5,992 nt of DNA from an uncultured Methylococcaceae bacterium (GTDB lineage: Bacteria > Pseudomonadota > Gammaproteobacteria > Methylococcales > Methylomonadaceae): the NCBI GenBank assembly GCA_903839795.1, contig CAIMDR010000536.1, positions 1 through 5,992 on the forward strand. The letters are read 5' to 3'. The position numbers and the translations under genes are program-made. The notes under the pieces were generated by a model. It made no database searches. It worked only from the letters and a program-made list of their open reading frames with translations, and had not been told where the DNA came from. Shown here piece by piece: positions 1 to 5,992 of this stretch. Position 1 is the first letter of the stretch; each line of letters opens with the position of its first letter.

Positions 1-93
1 TATTCAGTCCCCCTCTTTGACAAAGAGGGGTTAGGGGGGATTTTATTAGATAAATCCCCCTCAGTCCCCCTTTTTCAAAGGGGGAGGTGAATA
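1..93. repeat. Palindromic MITE/REP-like repeat (copy 1, about 1.5 units) ending inside the ATPase reading frame
   Basis: Three nested palindromes are visible. A perfect 10-bp inverted repeat lies at 10-19/21-30. A gggggattt/aaatccccc pair lies at about 35-43/52-60. A shorter ccccctt/aaggggg hairpin lies at about 66-84. The string tcagtccccct occurs at 4-14 and again at 61-71, so a second, shorter unit follows the first in tandem with a period of 57. The outer ends are imperfect inverted repeats: tattca followed by a C-run at 1-13, and its complement ending at 93. No protein is encoded in the element itself. The left boundary is uncertain because the window starts there, so a target-site duplication cannot be checked. 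The family is not identified; non-autonomous MITE and REP-type repeat are both possible. Confidence 0.75.
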
Positions 94-1752
94 CTTACTG
101 TTGTTACGTTCGGCGAGCGGGATTGAGGTCTTTGCGAGTATCTGGTTTTGTTTGGTAACAGGAATCGACTCACCGGTCAGGGACGACTCGTCGACTTCCA
201 GAGTATGCGCGGTGATAACACGGCCATCGGCGGGTATCTTGCTGCCAGCTTCCAGAATGACAATGTCACCGGGCACCAGTTGGTCGGCAGAGACTTCAAG
301 CGTGTAGCCATCACGCCTTATCTTGGCCTGAAAAGCGAGCATTTTTTTCAGTGCATGCAGTGATTTTTCAGCCTGAAATTCTTGATAAAATCCCAAGGAA
401 GCGTTAATAACGACAACCACTAAAATCACTATGCCATCTTTTAGATCACCAATAGAGGCTGCTAAAATGGCCGCTGCAATCAGCACCAGAATAAGAAAGC
501 TCCTGAACTGGGAGAATAATAAATTCCAGGCAGAGCGGGGCGGTTTTTCGGTAAGTCGGTTAGGGCCGTATCGATGCAGGCGCTCTGCGGCATCGGCTTG
601 ACTTAAACCCAAGGCATGATCGGAATCCAGTTCATGAAGGACTTCCTTGACGGGTAGAGTATGCCAAATCTGACGGGTTTCCAGGTCTGGCATGTTTTCA
701 TCTTGTTGTAACTGTAGCCAGGCTTGCCACACGGATAGCAGAACGGCAAGAACGACGGGCCCCAAAAAAAGTCCAATCGCACCAAAGGCGGTAAGTCCAC
801 CCAGTACACCCAACAACACGATAAGAAAAGGGACCCGACTGGCACCACTAATGACTAGTGGACGAATCACATTATCAATCGTGCTAACAACCAGAAAACC
901 CCACAGTAACAGTCCCAATCCCGACCACAGCTTATCCATTAGAATCAGGGAGATGCCGGTGGGCAGCCAGACCAGGGTTGCACCCATCGGGATCAGCGCC
1001 AACAATGCGGTTATGGCTCCAAACAGCACGGGTGCTTTTACACCGGCAACCGTGTAACCTACGCCTGCCACCATACCTTGGCCGAGGGCAGCAAGTACCA
1101 GACCGTAAACGACGGCACGGGTAGTTTTGCCAGCGGCTTGCAGATAAACATGCTGATATTTTCCCAGAAAACGAACCAGTCCTTCCTGCAACTGTTTAAT
1201 GATTTCTTTGCCGTCACGAAAACAAAAAAATACGGTGACCAAGATAACGCCCAGCTTCATCACATTGAGGCCGATACCGCCCAGAAACTTGGCAAAGCCA
1301 CCCAGCCATTGTTTCGCCCAATCAGCAAGTTGTGTGGCCAGTTCGGTTTTGTCATGGGTCAACTGATTCAGTAATGCCTGTAAATAATTGCCCAGCCAGG
1401 GTAGTTTGCGTATAAATTCAGGTAGTTGATAGGGGCCTTGAATAAAATTATCTACCCAATTTTGATAAGCGGCTTTGGTCTCGTCTTGTAGCATGGCGAC
1501 AAGCCAATAGAGGGTCAGTGAAATCACTGCGGCAATAATCGCCGTCATAACGATCGCACTGAGATTGGCTTGGTCTTTCAGTTGATGTCTCAGCCATTGG
1601 TAAGGGGGCCATGTGACATAGGTTATAATTATCGCCCAAATTAGCGAGAGTAAAAACTCACGGAGCACCATAAAGCCCAGTATCAATAGACCCGCTAAAA
1701 GAATCCCGGGTATAAGGGAGCGCATGGGTTTGTTGCCTAATAATTCATTCAT
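61..1752 (-). CDS. AI-2E/PerM-family transporter fused in frame to a truncated P-type ATPase N-terminus
   Basis: The protein has 563 residues. Residues 1 to about 350 are a full-length AI-2E family (YdiK/TqsA/PerM-like) inner-membrane protein. It has about eight hydrophobic segments (roughly 13-31, 34-49, 66-88, 157-178, 213-236, 240-268, 274-296, 308-345), a long soluble loop at 90-155, and the family-typical glycine-rich C-terminal stretch with GAIGLFLGPV near 324-333. Members have been linked to autoinducer-2 export or to cation/proton antiport; the substrate here is unknown. Without a stop, the frame continues into a P2-type ATPase from about residue 357 to 551. Residues 552-563 and the stop come from the repeat at 1-93. 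The start MNELL at 1752 is chosen because it gives a normal AI-2E N-terminus, with a weak agg Shine-Dalgarno (complement of 1761-1763) 8 bases upstream. The AI-2E part may work; the ATPase part cannot pump as it stands. An internal Met at residue 354 (691-693) might be the ancestral ATPase start, so the fusion could be secondary. Confidence 0.85.
   Translation of the reverse strand: MNELLGNKPMRSLIPGILLAGLLILGFMVLREFLLSLIWAIIITYVTWPPYQWLRHQLKDQANLSAIVMTAIIAAVISLTLYWLVAMLQDETKAAYQNWVDNFIQGPYQLPEFIRKLPWLGNYLQALLNQLTHDKTELATQLADWAKQWLGGFAKFLGGIGLNVMKLGVILVTVFFCFRDGKEIIKQLQEGLVRFLGKYQHVYLQAAGKTTRAVVYGLVLAALGQGMVAGVGYTVAGVKAPVLFGAITALLALIPMGATLVWLPTGISLILMDKLWSGLGLLLWGFLVVSTIDNVIRPLVISGASRVPFLIVLLGVLGGLTAFGAIGLFLGPVVLAVLLSVWQAWLQLQQDENMPDLETRQIWHTLPVKEVLHELDSDHALGLSQADAAERLHRYGPNRLTEKPPRSAWNLLFSQFRSFLILVLIAAAILAASIGDLKDGIVILVVVVINASLGFYQEFQAEKSLHALKKMLAFQAKIRRDGYTLEVSADQLVPGDIVILEAGSKIPADGRVITAHTLEVDESSLTGESIPVTKQNQILAKTSIPLAERNNSKYSPPPLKKGD
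100..693 (-). pseudogene. N-terminal remnant of a P2-type (PacL/SERCA-like) cation-transporting ATPase
   Basis: This is the ATPase-derived part of the fused reading frame. In fusion numbering it shows the cation-ATPase N-terminal domain (WHTLPVKEVL at 363-372, then an AAERLHRYGPNRL stretch at 388-400). Two hydrophobic helices follow, M1 at about 417-434 and M2 at about 439-455, then part of the actuator domain with VPGDIV (493-498), KIPADGR (505-511) and LTGES (525-529). Family members are usually near 900 residues. The DKTGT phosphorylation site, the nucleotide-binding domain and M3 onward are all missing. Similarity stops after LAERNN (546-551), where relatives normally continue with a Met-containing stretch; here the bases switch to repeat sequence at about position 99. 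The fragment therefore cannot form a phosphoenzyme. Whether the rest of the ATPase survives left of the window is unknown. Confidence 0.8.
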
Positions 1753-2057
1753 GGCTATCGCCTAAAAAATAATGTGACACGCGGATGAGCGGACGGGCTT
1801 TACGGTGATGAATCAAAAATAGTGGCACTATATAAACTAACAAGCGGATATTTAAATAAATCAATATGTATTTGAGATTATAATAATGCGATTTGTCCCT
1901 TTTTAAAACAGTCTGCTCATTACTGTGCAGATTAAAATAAAGTAATTTTACGCAGGCATTCTTTAACAAGAGAAAATTTGTGCCGCAATAATCAGGTAAA
2001 CAGCTTGTGATGATAATGAATAAACAGAAATGGAATACTAAACCGGTAAGTTTAAAA
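1753..2057. other. AT-rich divergent intergenic region
   Basis: About 305 bases separate the leftward transporter gene from the rightward apbE gene, so promoters for both directions should lie here. The region is much richer in A+T than the flanking genes. A TATAAT hexamer is present on the plus strand at 1879-1884, and an overlapping one is readable on the minus strand at 1877-1882. Neither has a convincing -35 box 16-18 bases upstream, so I do not call a specific promoter. A TGGCAC string at 1823-1828 lacks the TTGC partner needed for a sigma-54 site. No RNA gene or recognised riboswitch is seen. Confidence 0.6.
1908..1931. other. Two interlocked short inverted repeats upstream of apbE
   Basis: acagt at 1908-1912 can pair with actgt at 1922-1926, and tctgc at 1912-1916 with gcaga at 1927-1931. 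The two 5-bp pairings interlock and share base 1912, so they could be alternative hairpins, a small pseudoknot, or parts of an operator. The arms are short and could arise by chance in this AT-rich stretch. Confidence 0.2.
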
Positions 2058-3086
2058 ATGAAACCCATTAATTTATCTAAGTATTATGGACTGATATTGT
2101 GTTTTAGTCTGCTTAGCGGTTGTTCAGAACAAGCGGTTCAAAAACTTGAAGGCGCAGCTCAGGGCACAACCTATCATATCAGTTATTGGTCAGAATTACC
2201 GGTAGAGGCTAAGGCCGTTGAGCTGAGTGTTAAAAACGAACTCGATGCCATCGACAAAACACTGTCTAATTATCGGCCTGATTCGGTCATTGAGCAGTTC
2301 AACAGTACTGAAAATACGGACAGCCAAGAAGTCGGCAACGAAATTGTATCATTAGTGCGCATTGCACAAACCGTTTCTCAGGCTAGTCAGGGTTGTTATG
2401 ATTTAACGACTAAACCTTTATTTGATTTATGGGGTTTTCGGGGTGATACACCGGCTATTCCTGATGAAGCGGCCGTTCTTAAAACATTGTCTAAAATCGG
2501 CATGGAAAAGTTGGAGGTGGTCGATGATACTCACTTGCGTAAAAAACAGGCTGATTTAAAAGTTGATTTATCCTCCATCGCGCAAGGTTATAGCGTGGGT
2601 AAAATCAGCCGGGTTTTGGAGCAAAACGGCATTAACGATTATTTGGTTGAAATCGGCGGGGAACTGCAAACCCGTGGGCACAAGCCGGACTCACAACCTT
2701 GGCGCATTGCACTGGAAAGACCGTTGCCGGGTGAGCAGCGCATGCAAAAAAGAATGACCATGCCCAAGGAATCGCCGATGGCGGTGATGACGTCAGGTAC
2801 TTACAATCATTATTTTGATTACCAAGGCCAGCGTTACAGTCATATTCTTGATGCCCGCACGGGGCGTCCGATTACGCATGATCTGGTTTCCGTCACTGTG
2901 ATACATGATGACCCAACCATCGCTGATGCTTGGGATACCGCTCTGCTTTGCTTGGGTCAAAAAGACGGGCTGCAAGCTGCCAACGCCGCAAAAATTCCTG
3001 CGCTGTTTATTCAGCAGCAGGGCACCGAACTTATCGAATCCCGAAGTGAAGCGCTAAACACTTTGGATAGAATCACCCTTGAATAA
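2058..3086 (+). CDS. apbE: FAD:protein FMN transferase, ApbE family lipoprotein
   Basis: ApbE enzymes use FAD to attach FMN covalently to Ser/Thr of periplasmic or membrane redox proteins such as Nqr and Rnf subunits, with Mg2+. The protein is 342 residues from this ATG, normal for the family. A lipoprotein signal ends in LLSGC with the lipid-modified Cys at 22, predicting a periplasm-facing membrane anchor. Family motifs appear in order: GTTYH (36-40), YDLTTKPLFDLWGF (114-127), DLSSIAQGY (170-178), VEIGGEL (197-203), MTSGTYNHYF (244-253), HILDARTG (262-269) and ADAWDTAL (289-296), whose Asp290 and Thr294 correspond to the metal-binding Asp/Thr. Oddities are Gln for the usual Lys in the IAKGY-type motif, Gly where Asp often follows (YSVGK), and Ala for Pro in HIxDPRTG. 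In-frame starts at 2007 (GTG), 2010 and 2016 would add up to 17 polar residues before the signal peptide, so I prefer 2058, though its Shine-Dalgarno is weak. It is followed 13 bases later by the RND gene, probably in one transcript. The flavinylation target is not in the window. Confidence 0.92.
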   Translation: MKPINLSKYYGLILCFSLLSGCSEQAVQKLEGAAQGTTYHISYWSELPVEAKAVELSVKNELDAIDKTLSNYRPDSVIEQFNSTENTDSQEVGNEIVSLVRIAQTVSQASQGCYDLTTKPLFDLWGFRGDTPAIPDEAAVLKTLSKIGMEKLEVVDDTHLRKKQADLKVDLSSIAQGYSVGKISRVLEQNGINDYLVEIGGELQTRGHKPDSQPWRIALERPLPGEQRMQKRMTMPKESPMAVMTSGTYNHYFDYQGQRYSHILDARTGRPITHDLVSVTVIHDDPTIADAWDTALLCLGQKDGLQAANAAKIPALFIQQQGTELIESRSEALNTLDRITLE

Positions 3087-3088
3087 CC

Positions 3089-3091
3089 GGA
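3089..3091 (+). promoter_or_regulatory. Probable ribosome-binding core (GGA) for the HpnN-like gene
   Basis: GGA lies 8 bases before the ATG at 3100, inside the short gap after the apbE stop. It supports ATG 3100 over the in-frame TTG at 3079, which would overlap the end of apbE by 8 bases and has no better site upstream. The match is short, so this is suggestive only. Confidence 0.4.
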
Positions 3092-3099
3092 TCAACATC

Positions 3100-5760
3100 A
3101 TGTCGTTTAAAAATTACAGTCGCAGTCTTTTTACCCGCTGGGGAAACTGGACTCTCAGCAATCCCGTTATGGTGTTGTTAATTATCAGTGTGCTCACTTT
3201 TTTTGCATGGCAATATACCGTTAGTCATTTAAGCATTGATACCGACACGACTGACATGGTTGCACCTAATGCGCCTTTTCAGAAAAATCTGCGTAATTAT
3301 GAAAAGGCTTTCTCGCAAGATTTGCATACCATTTTATTGGTGGTTGAATCCAATACCCCTGAATTAACCAAGGCCGCGACTAAAAGACTGGGACGCTTAT
3401 TAAGCGCAGATAAAGTCAATTTTGAAACCGTTTACCTGCCCAACGAGAATGAATTCTTTCATCAAAATGGCTTGCTTTACCTGGATAGCGTTGAGCTGCA
3501 AAGCTTGTCAAACAACTTGTCTCAAGCGCAGTCGTTTATCGGCAGAATTTCCCAAGAGCCCAATCTAACCGGCTTTTTTTCAATATTTGAAGATGCTTTA
3601 AACTCGGCTAATAAAGATCAGGCGGTGCCCATTGATCTGCCTTCGTTAATTGATAAAGTTTCATTGGCCTTGCATAAAAGCATGAATGGTGAAAATAACT
3701 TACTGTCGTGGGAAAGCTTAATTGCTGAGAAAAAATTAAGCGGTAACGGGATGGATAAAGGTTTTATTACCGTATCACCCAAGTTTGATTACACTCAAAT
3801 TCGACCGGCCGAGCACGCAATTGATGCGATACGCAAAGCGATTGCCGAGGTTCAACAACCCGATGTACCTGAGGTTAAAGTTTGGATTACCGGTGAAGTA
3901 GGGTTGGAAGATGATGAACTGGTAGGCATGAGCAGTGGTACCTTTAACGCCAGTATTTTCTCGATAGTCTTGGTTTTATTTATTTTATTGATCGCTTATC
4001 GCTCCATTTTGTTGACTCTTGCAACACTGGTTTCCCTGGCTTTAGGGATGATATTTTGTGGCGCTTTTGCGGCGGTATCCGTGCAAGAGCTTAACTTGAT
4101 TTCAGTGGCTTTTGCGGTATCCAATATTGGTTTAGGGGTTGAATACGCCATTCATTTTTGTTTGCGTTATCAGGATAATTTGCGGCACCATGTTCATAAA
4201 GACAGGGCATTGCGCAGTACGTTGATTTCGACAAGCCCTTCATTAATATTGTGCGCAGGCACTACAGCCATCGGGCTTTATGCGTTTGTACCGACCGATT
4301 ACAAAGGTGTATCCGAGTTGGGCTTGTTGGCAGGCACCAGTTTGTTTATCTGTCTTTTGATAACCTTGACGGTGTTACCGGCATTGATACGATTTATTCC
4401 GGTATCGGAAAAATTAGAACCCCAATCAACTCATCCTTTGTTGGCAACGTTGGCAGAAAAAATGGCGACTTTTACGCTTCATTATGCCAAACCTATTTCG
4501 TTATTAACTTTCCTGATTGCCATTATTTCTGTCGTGCTGGTGTTTAAGGTAAAAATTGATTTTAACCCCATTAATCTACGAGACCCCAATACCGAATCGG
4601 TCATTGCCTTTAAAAACTTGAATAAAGATCCGGATACCACGCCGATGACGTTGACGGTGTTGGCAGCGGGCGAACAACAAGCCAAGGCCATGCAGAAAAA
4701 ACTTTCGGTATTGGAGTCTGTTGATAAAACGGTCAGTCTTTTTGACTTTGAGCCTTCTGAACAAGAAGAAAAGTTGGCAATCATTGAAGAAATGGCCTTG
4801 CTGCTGGGTTCACAAACACAGTATTTCCCGGCATTGAAAACCGATAATGATCCTATTCCCGGCATTAATCGATTGATAAAAACGATTGAGAACATTTTGC
4901 CGGCTAAAACGGATGTCCATGAAATAGCGGCGTTAAAAGGCTTTAAAAATGAGTTGCAGGATGTATTGGTTGAACTGGATACACGACAACAACCCAGCCG
5001 ACGCATGTTGATTGAGAAGATACAAACAACGCTACTGGGTACTTTGCCAAGCACCATGAATGAACTATTGACGGGTTTAAATGCCAAGGAAGTTACGCTG
5101 AACGATTTGCCGTCTGATTTTAAAGATCGATGGCTCAGTAAGGATGGCAGTTACCGTATCCAGATATTCCCCAAAAAAGATTTAAATGATTTAAGCAATC
5201 TGGAAAAGTTTATTGCAGATGTTCAATCCGTTGCGCCTGAAACAACCGATTTGCCGATCATTTATTGGGAGTCGATGAAAGAAGTGGTTTATTCTTTTCA
5301 AAAAGCCATTACCATCGCCTTAATTATTATTGCCTTACTTTTGTATGGCATACGTCGCAATATGACCGATACCTTATTGGTCATGACACCTCTGATCTTG
5401 GCGGGATTATTCACCATGGCCAGTACCGTACTGACTAATACGCCCATTAACTACGCCAACATCATTGCCTTGCCATTGTTACTGGGATTGGGTGTTGATA
5501 ACGGCATACACATGGTTGAAAAGTTGCATCACTCGTTATCTGAAAAGCAAAACATTTACCAATCCAGTACTGCCAGAGCCATGTTTTATGGTGCTTTAAC
5601 CACCGCTTCCAGTTTTGGAGGCTTGGCTTTTTCATCACATGAAGGCATTGCCAGCATGGGTTTGATCATTACTATAGGTATTTTCTGGATTATGGTTTGC
5701 ACTTTTATTGTTCTTCCCGCCATTAGTAAAATTGTTTTAAAGGGGAAGGTTAGCGCGTAG
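3100..5760 (+). CDS. hpnN: HpnN-like hopanoid-associated RND/MMPL family transporter
   Basis: HpnN proteins are inner-membrane RND-superfamily transporters thought to carry hopanoids toward the outer membrane, driven by protons. This protein has 886 residues, the usual size. The layout is the duplicated MMPL type: TM1 at about 22-40, a large periplasmic domain to about 280, TM2-TM6 at about 284-432, TM7 at about 464-484, a second periplasmic domain to about 728, and TM8-TM12 at about 731-873. HpnN-like signatures are SIDTDTTDMV (45-54) after TM1, the NEFFHQNGLLYL stretch (116-127) and NLRDPNTESV (492-501) after TM7. TM10 carries GLGVDNGIH with Asp800. The equivalent TM4 motif reads GLGVEYAIH, with Glu348 where Asp is usual. 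ATG 3100 is preferred over TTG 3079 because it gives a short positive N-terminus (MSFKNYSRSLFTRW) and avoids overlap. No other hopanoid gene (shc, hpnC-H) is visible, so the assignment rests on the protein itself; a generic MMPL exporter is the alternative. Confidence 0.88.
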   Translation: MSFKNYSRSLFTRWGNWTLSNPVMVLLIISVLTFFAWQYTVSHLSIDTDTTDMVAPNAPFQKNLRNYEKAFSQDLHTILLVVESNTPELTKAATKRLGRLLSADKVNFETVYLPNENEFFHQNGLLYLDSVELQSLSNNLSQAQSFIGRISQEPNLTGFFSIFEDALNSANKDQAVPIDLPSLIDKVSLALHKSMNGENNLLSWESLIAEKKLSGNGMDKGFITVSPKFDYTQIRPAEHAIDAIRKAIAEVQQPDVPEVKVWITGEVGLEDDELVGMSSGTFNASIFSIVLVLFILLIAYRSILLTLATLVSLALGMIFCGAFAAVSVQELNLISVAFAVSNIGLGVEYAIHFCLRYQDNLRHHVHKDRALRSTLISTSPSLILCAGTTAIGLYAFVPTDYKGVSELGLLAGTSLFICLLITLTVLPALIRFIPVSEKLEPQSTHPLLATLAEKMATFTLHYAKPISLLTFLIAIISVVLVFKVKIDFNPINLRDPNTESVIAFKNLNKDPDTTPMTLTVLAAGEQQAKAMQKKLSVLESVDKTVSLFDFEPSEQEEKLAIIEEMALLLGSQTQYFPALKTDNDPIPGINRLIKTIENILPAKTDVHEIAALKGFKNELQDVLVELDTRQQPSRRMLIEKIQTTLLGTLPSTMNELLTGLNAKEVTLNDLPSDFKDRWLSKDGSYRIQIFPKKDLNDLSNLEKFIADVQSVAPETTDLPIIYWESMKEVVYSFQKAITIALIIIALLLYGIRRNMTDTLLVMTPLILAGLFTMASTVLTNTPINYANIIALPLLLGLGVDNGIHMVEKLHHSLSEKQNIYQSSTARAMFYGALTTASSFGGLAFSSHEGIASMGLIITIGIFWIMVCTFIVLPAISKIVLKGKVSA

Positions 5761-5833
5761 GACGACAGTATCGCCGGAAACGCTTGCTTATGCTATTGTT
5801 TAAAATACTATTTAGCTATATCCTACAGCGCTT

Positions 5834-5870
5834 AAGAGGGCTGTGTTGACTAGCAAAGCTTATTTTTTTT
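5834..5870 (+). terminator. Weak candidate intrinsic terminator downstream of the hpnN-like gene
   Basis: A run of eight T residues (5863-5870) follows an imperfect hairpin. The outer aag/ctt pair is at 5834-5836/5859-5861 and the inner gct/agc pair at 5840-5842/5852-5854, with an internal loop. An alternative 5-bp acagc/gctgt stem lies at 5825-5829/5840-5844. The stems are short and low in G+C, so the call rests mainly on the T-run and its place about 75-110 bases after the stop. Confidence 0.25.
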
Positions 5871-5893
5871 GATGGTAGAATAAACCTAACTTT

Positions 5894-5958
5894 CAGCCTA
5901 CCCCCTCTTTGAAAAAGAGGGGGTAGGGGAGATTTTAGTAGATAAATCCCCCGCAGCC
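5894..5958. repeat. Palindromic MITE/REP-like repeat (copy 2, single unit)
   Basis: This copy shares the core of the repeat at 5-60 in the same orientation: C-run hairpin, G-run, agataaatccccc tail. The hairpin is a perfect 13-bp stem (5898-5910 with 5914-5926) around a gaa loop, stronger than in copy 1. A second arm, with one mismatch, pairs gggagattt (5927-5935) with aaatccccc. The unit is bordered by cagcc at 5894-5898 and 5954-5958, which could be a 5-base target duplication or part of the unit, since copy 1 also has cag on both sides. No coding sequence is present. Lying about 130 bases after the hpnN-like stop, the hairpin could protect mRNA ends or hinder read-through, but it lacks a T-run on either strand. 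Confidence 0.75.
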
Positions 5959-5992
5959 ACAATGCCGTTATGTTAAGCGCAAGTTATTTAAA

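Noticed and set aside
1..93. CRISPR-like repeats or a simple intrinsic terminator
   Set aside because: There is no regular spacer series, and the hairpins lack a following T-run in a consistent direction. Terminal inverted repeats and insertion into a gene fit a mobile or REP-type repeat better.
692..1057. 121-residue plus-strand frame opposite the AI-2E part
   Set aside because: Its Ser/Thr/Pro-rich composition is what the antisense of a hydrophobic membrane-protein gene gives, and no motif is visible.
1823..1838. Possible sigma-54 promoter (TGGCAC)
   Set aside because: The TTGC element expected five bases downstream is absent.
1745..2068. 107-residue minus-strand reading frame upstream of the AI-2E gene, overlapping its start by 8 bases
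   Set aside because: The overlap resembles operon coupling, but the frame lies almost wholly in AT-rich intergenic DNA, overlaps the start of apbE on the other strand, shows no recognisable domain, and has only one Met (its first residue). It is more likely a chance open frame.
4482..5087. 201-residue minus-strand open frame inside the hpnN-like gene
   Set aside because: It lies wholly within a well-supported transporter gene and shows no family features; it is a shadow of that gene.
5846..5881. Possible sigma-70 promoter (TTGACT ... TAGAAT) downstream of the hpnN-like gene
   Set aside because: The spacer is 24 bases, well outside 16-18, and no gene follows within the window.

Overview
The window looks like chromosomal DNA of a hopanoid-producing gammaproteobacterium. 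A methanotroph of the Methylococcales type is my best guess. The reasons are moderate, AT-leaning base composition, an HpnN-type hopanoid RND transporter, an ApbE lipoprotein, and short C-run/G-run palindromic repeats of a kind I associate with such genomes. The taxonomic assignment is inference; there is no rRNA or other marker in the window.

Layout, left to right. Positions 1-93 hold a palindromic, MITE- or REP-like repeat. It runs directly into the 3' end of a minus-strand gene (start at 1752). That gene encodes a complete AI-2E/PerM-family membrane protein (residues 1 to about 350), continuing in frame into the first 195 or so residues of a P2-type (PacL/SERCA-like) cation ATPase. The ATPase is cut just after its TGES actuator motif, and the repeat supplies the last 12 codons and the stop. 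A divergent AT-rich intergenic region (1753-2057) follows. Two plus-strand genes then form a probable operon: a lipoprotein FAD:protein FMN transferase (apbE, 2058-3086) and, 13 bases later, an HpnN-like MMPL/RND transporter (3100-5760). The last 232 bases carry no gene. They hold a weak possible terminator and a second copy of the same repeat (5894-5958), in the same orientation as the first.

How the genes may work together. HpnN-type proteins are implicated in moving hopanoids from the inner to the outer membrane. ApbE attaches FMN to periplasmic or membrane redox proteins. The tight spacing suggests co-expression, but I see no canonical flavinylation motif in the transporter, so a shared pathway is not shown. 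The most unusual items are the AI-2E/P-type ATPase fusion truncated by a repeat, the Asp-to-Glu change in the first GxGVD-type motif of HpnN, and the direct repeats bracketing the region. I see no transposase, CRISPR array, defence system, tRNA or rRNA, and no clearly new multi-gene system.
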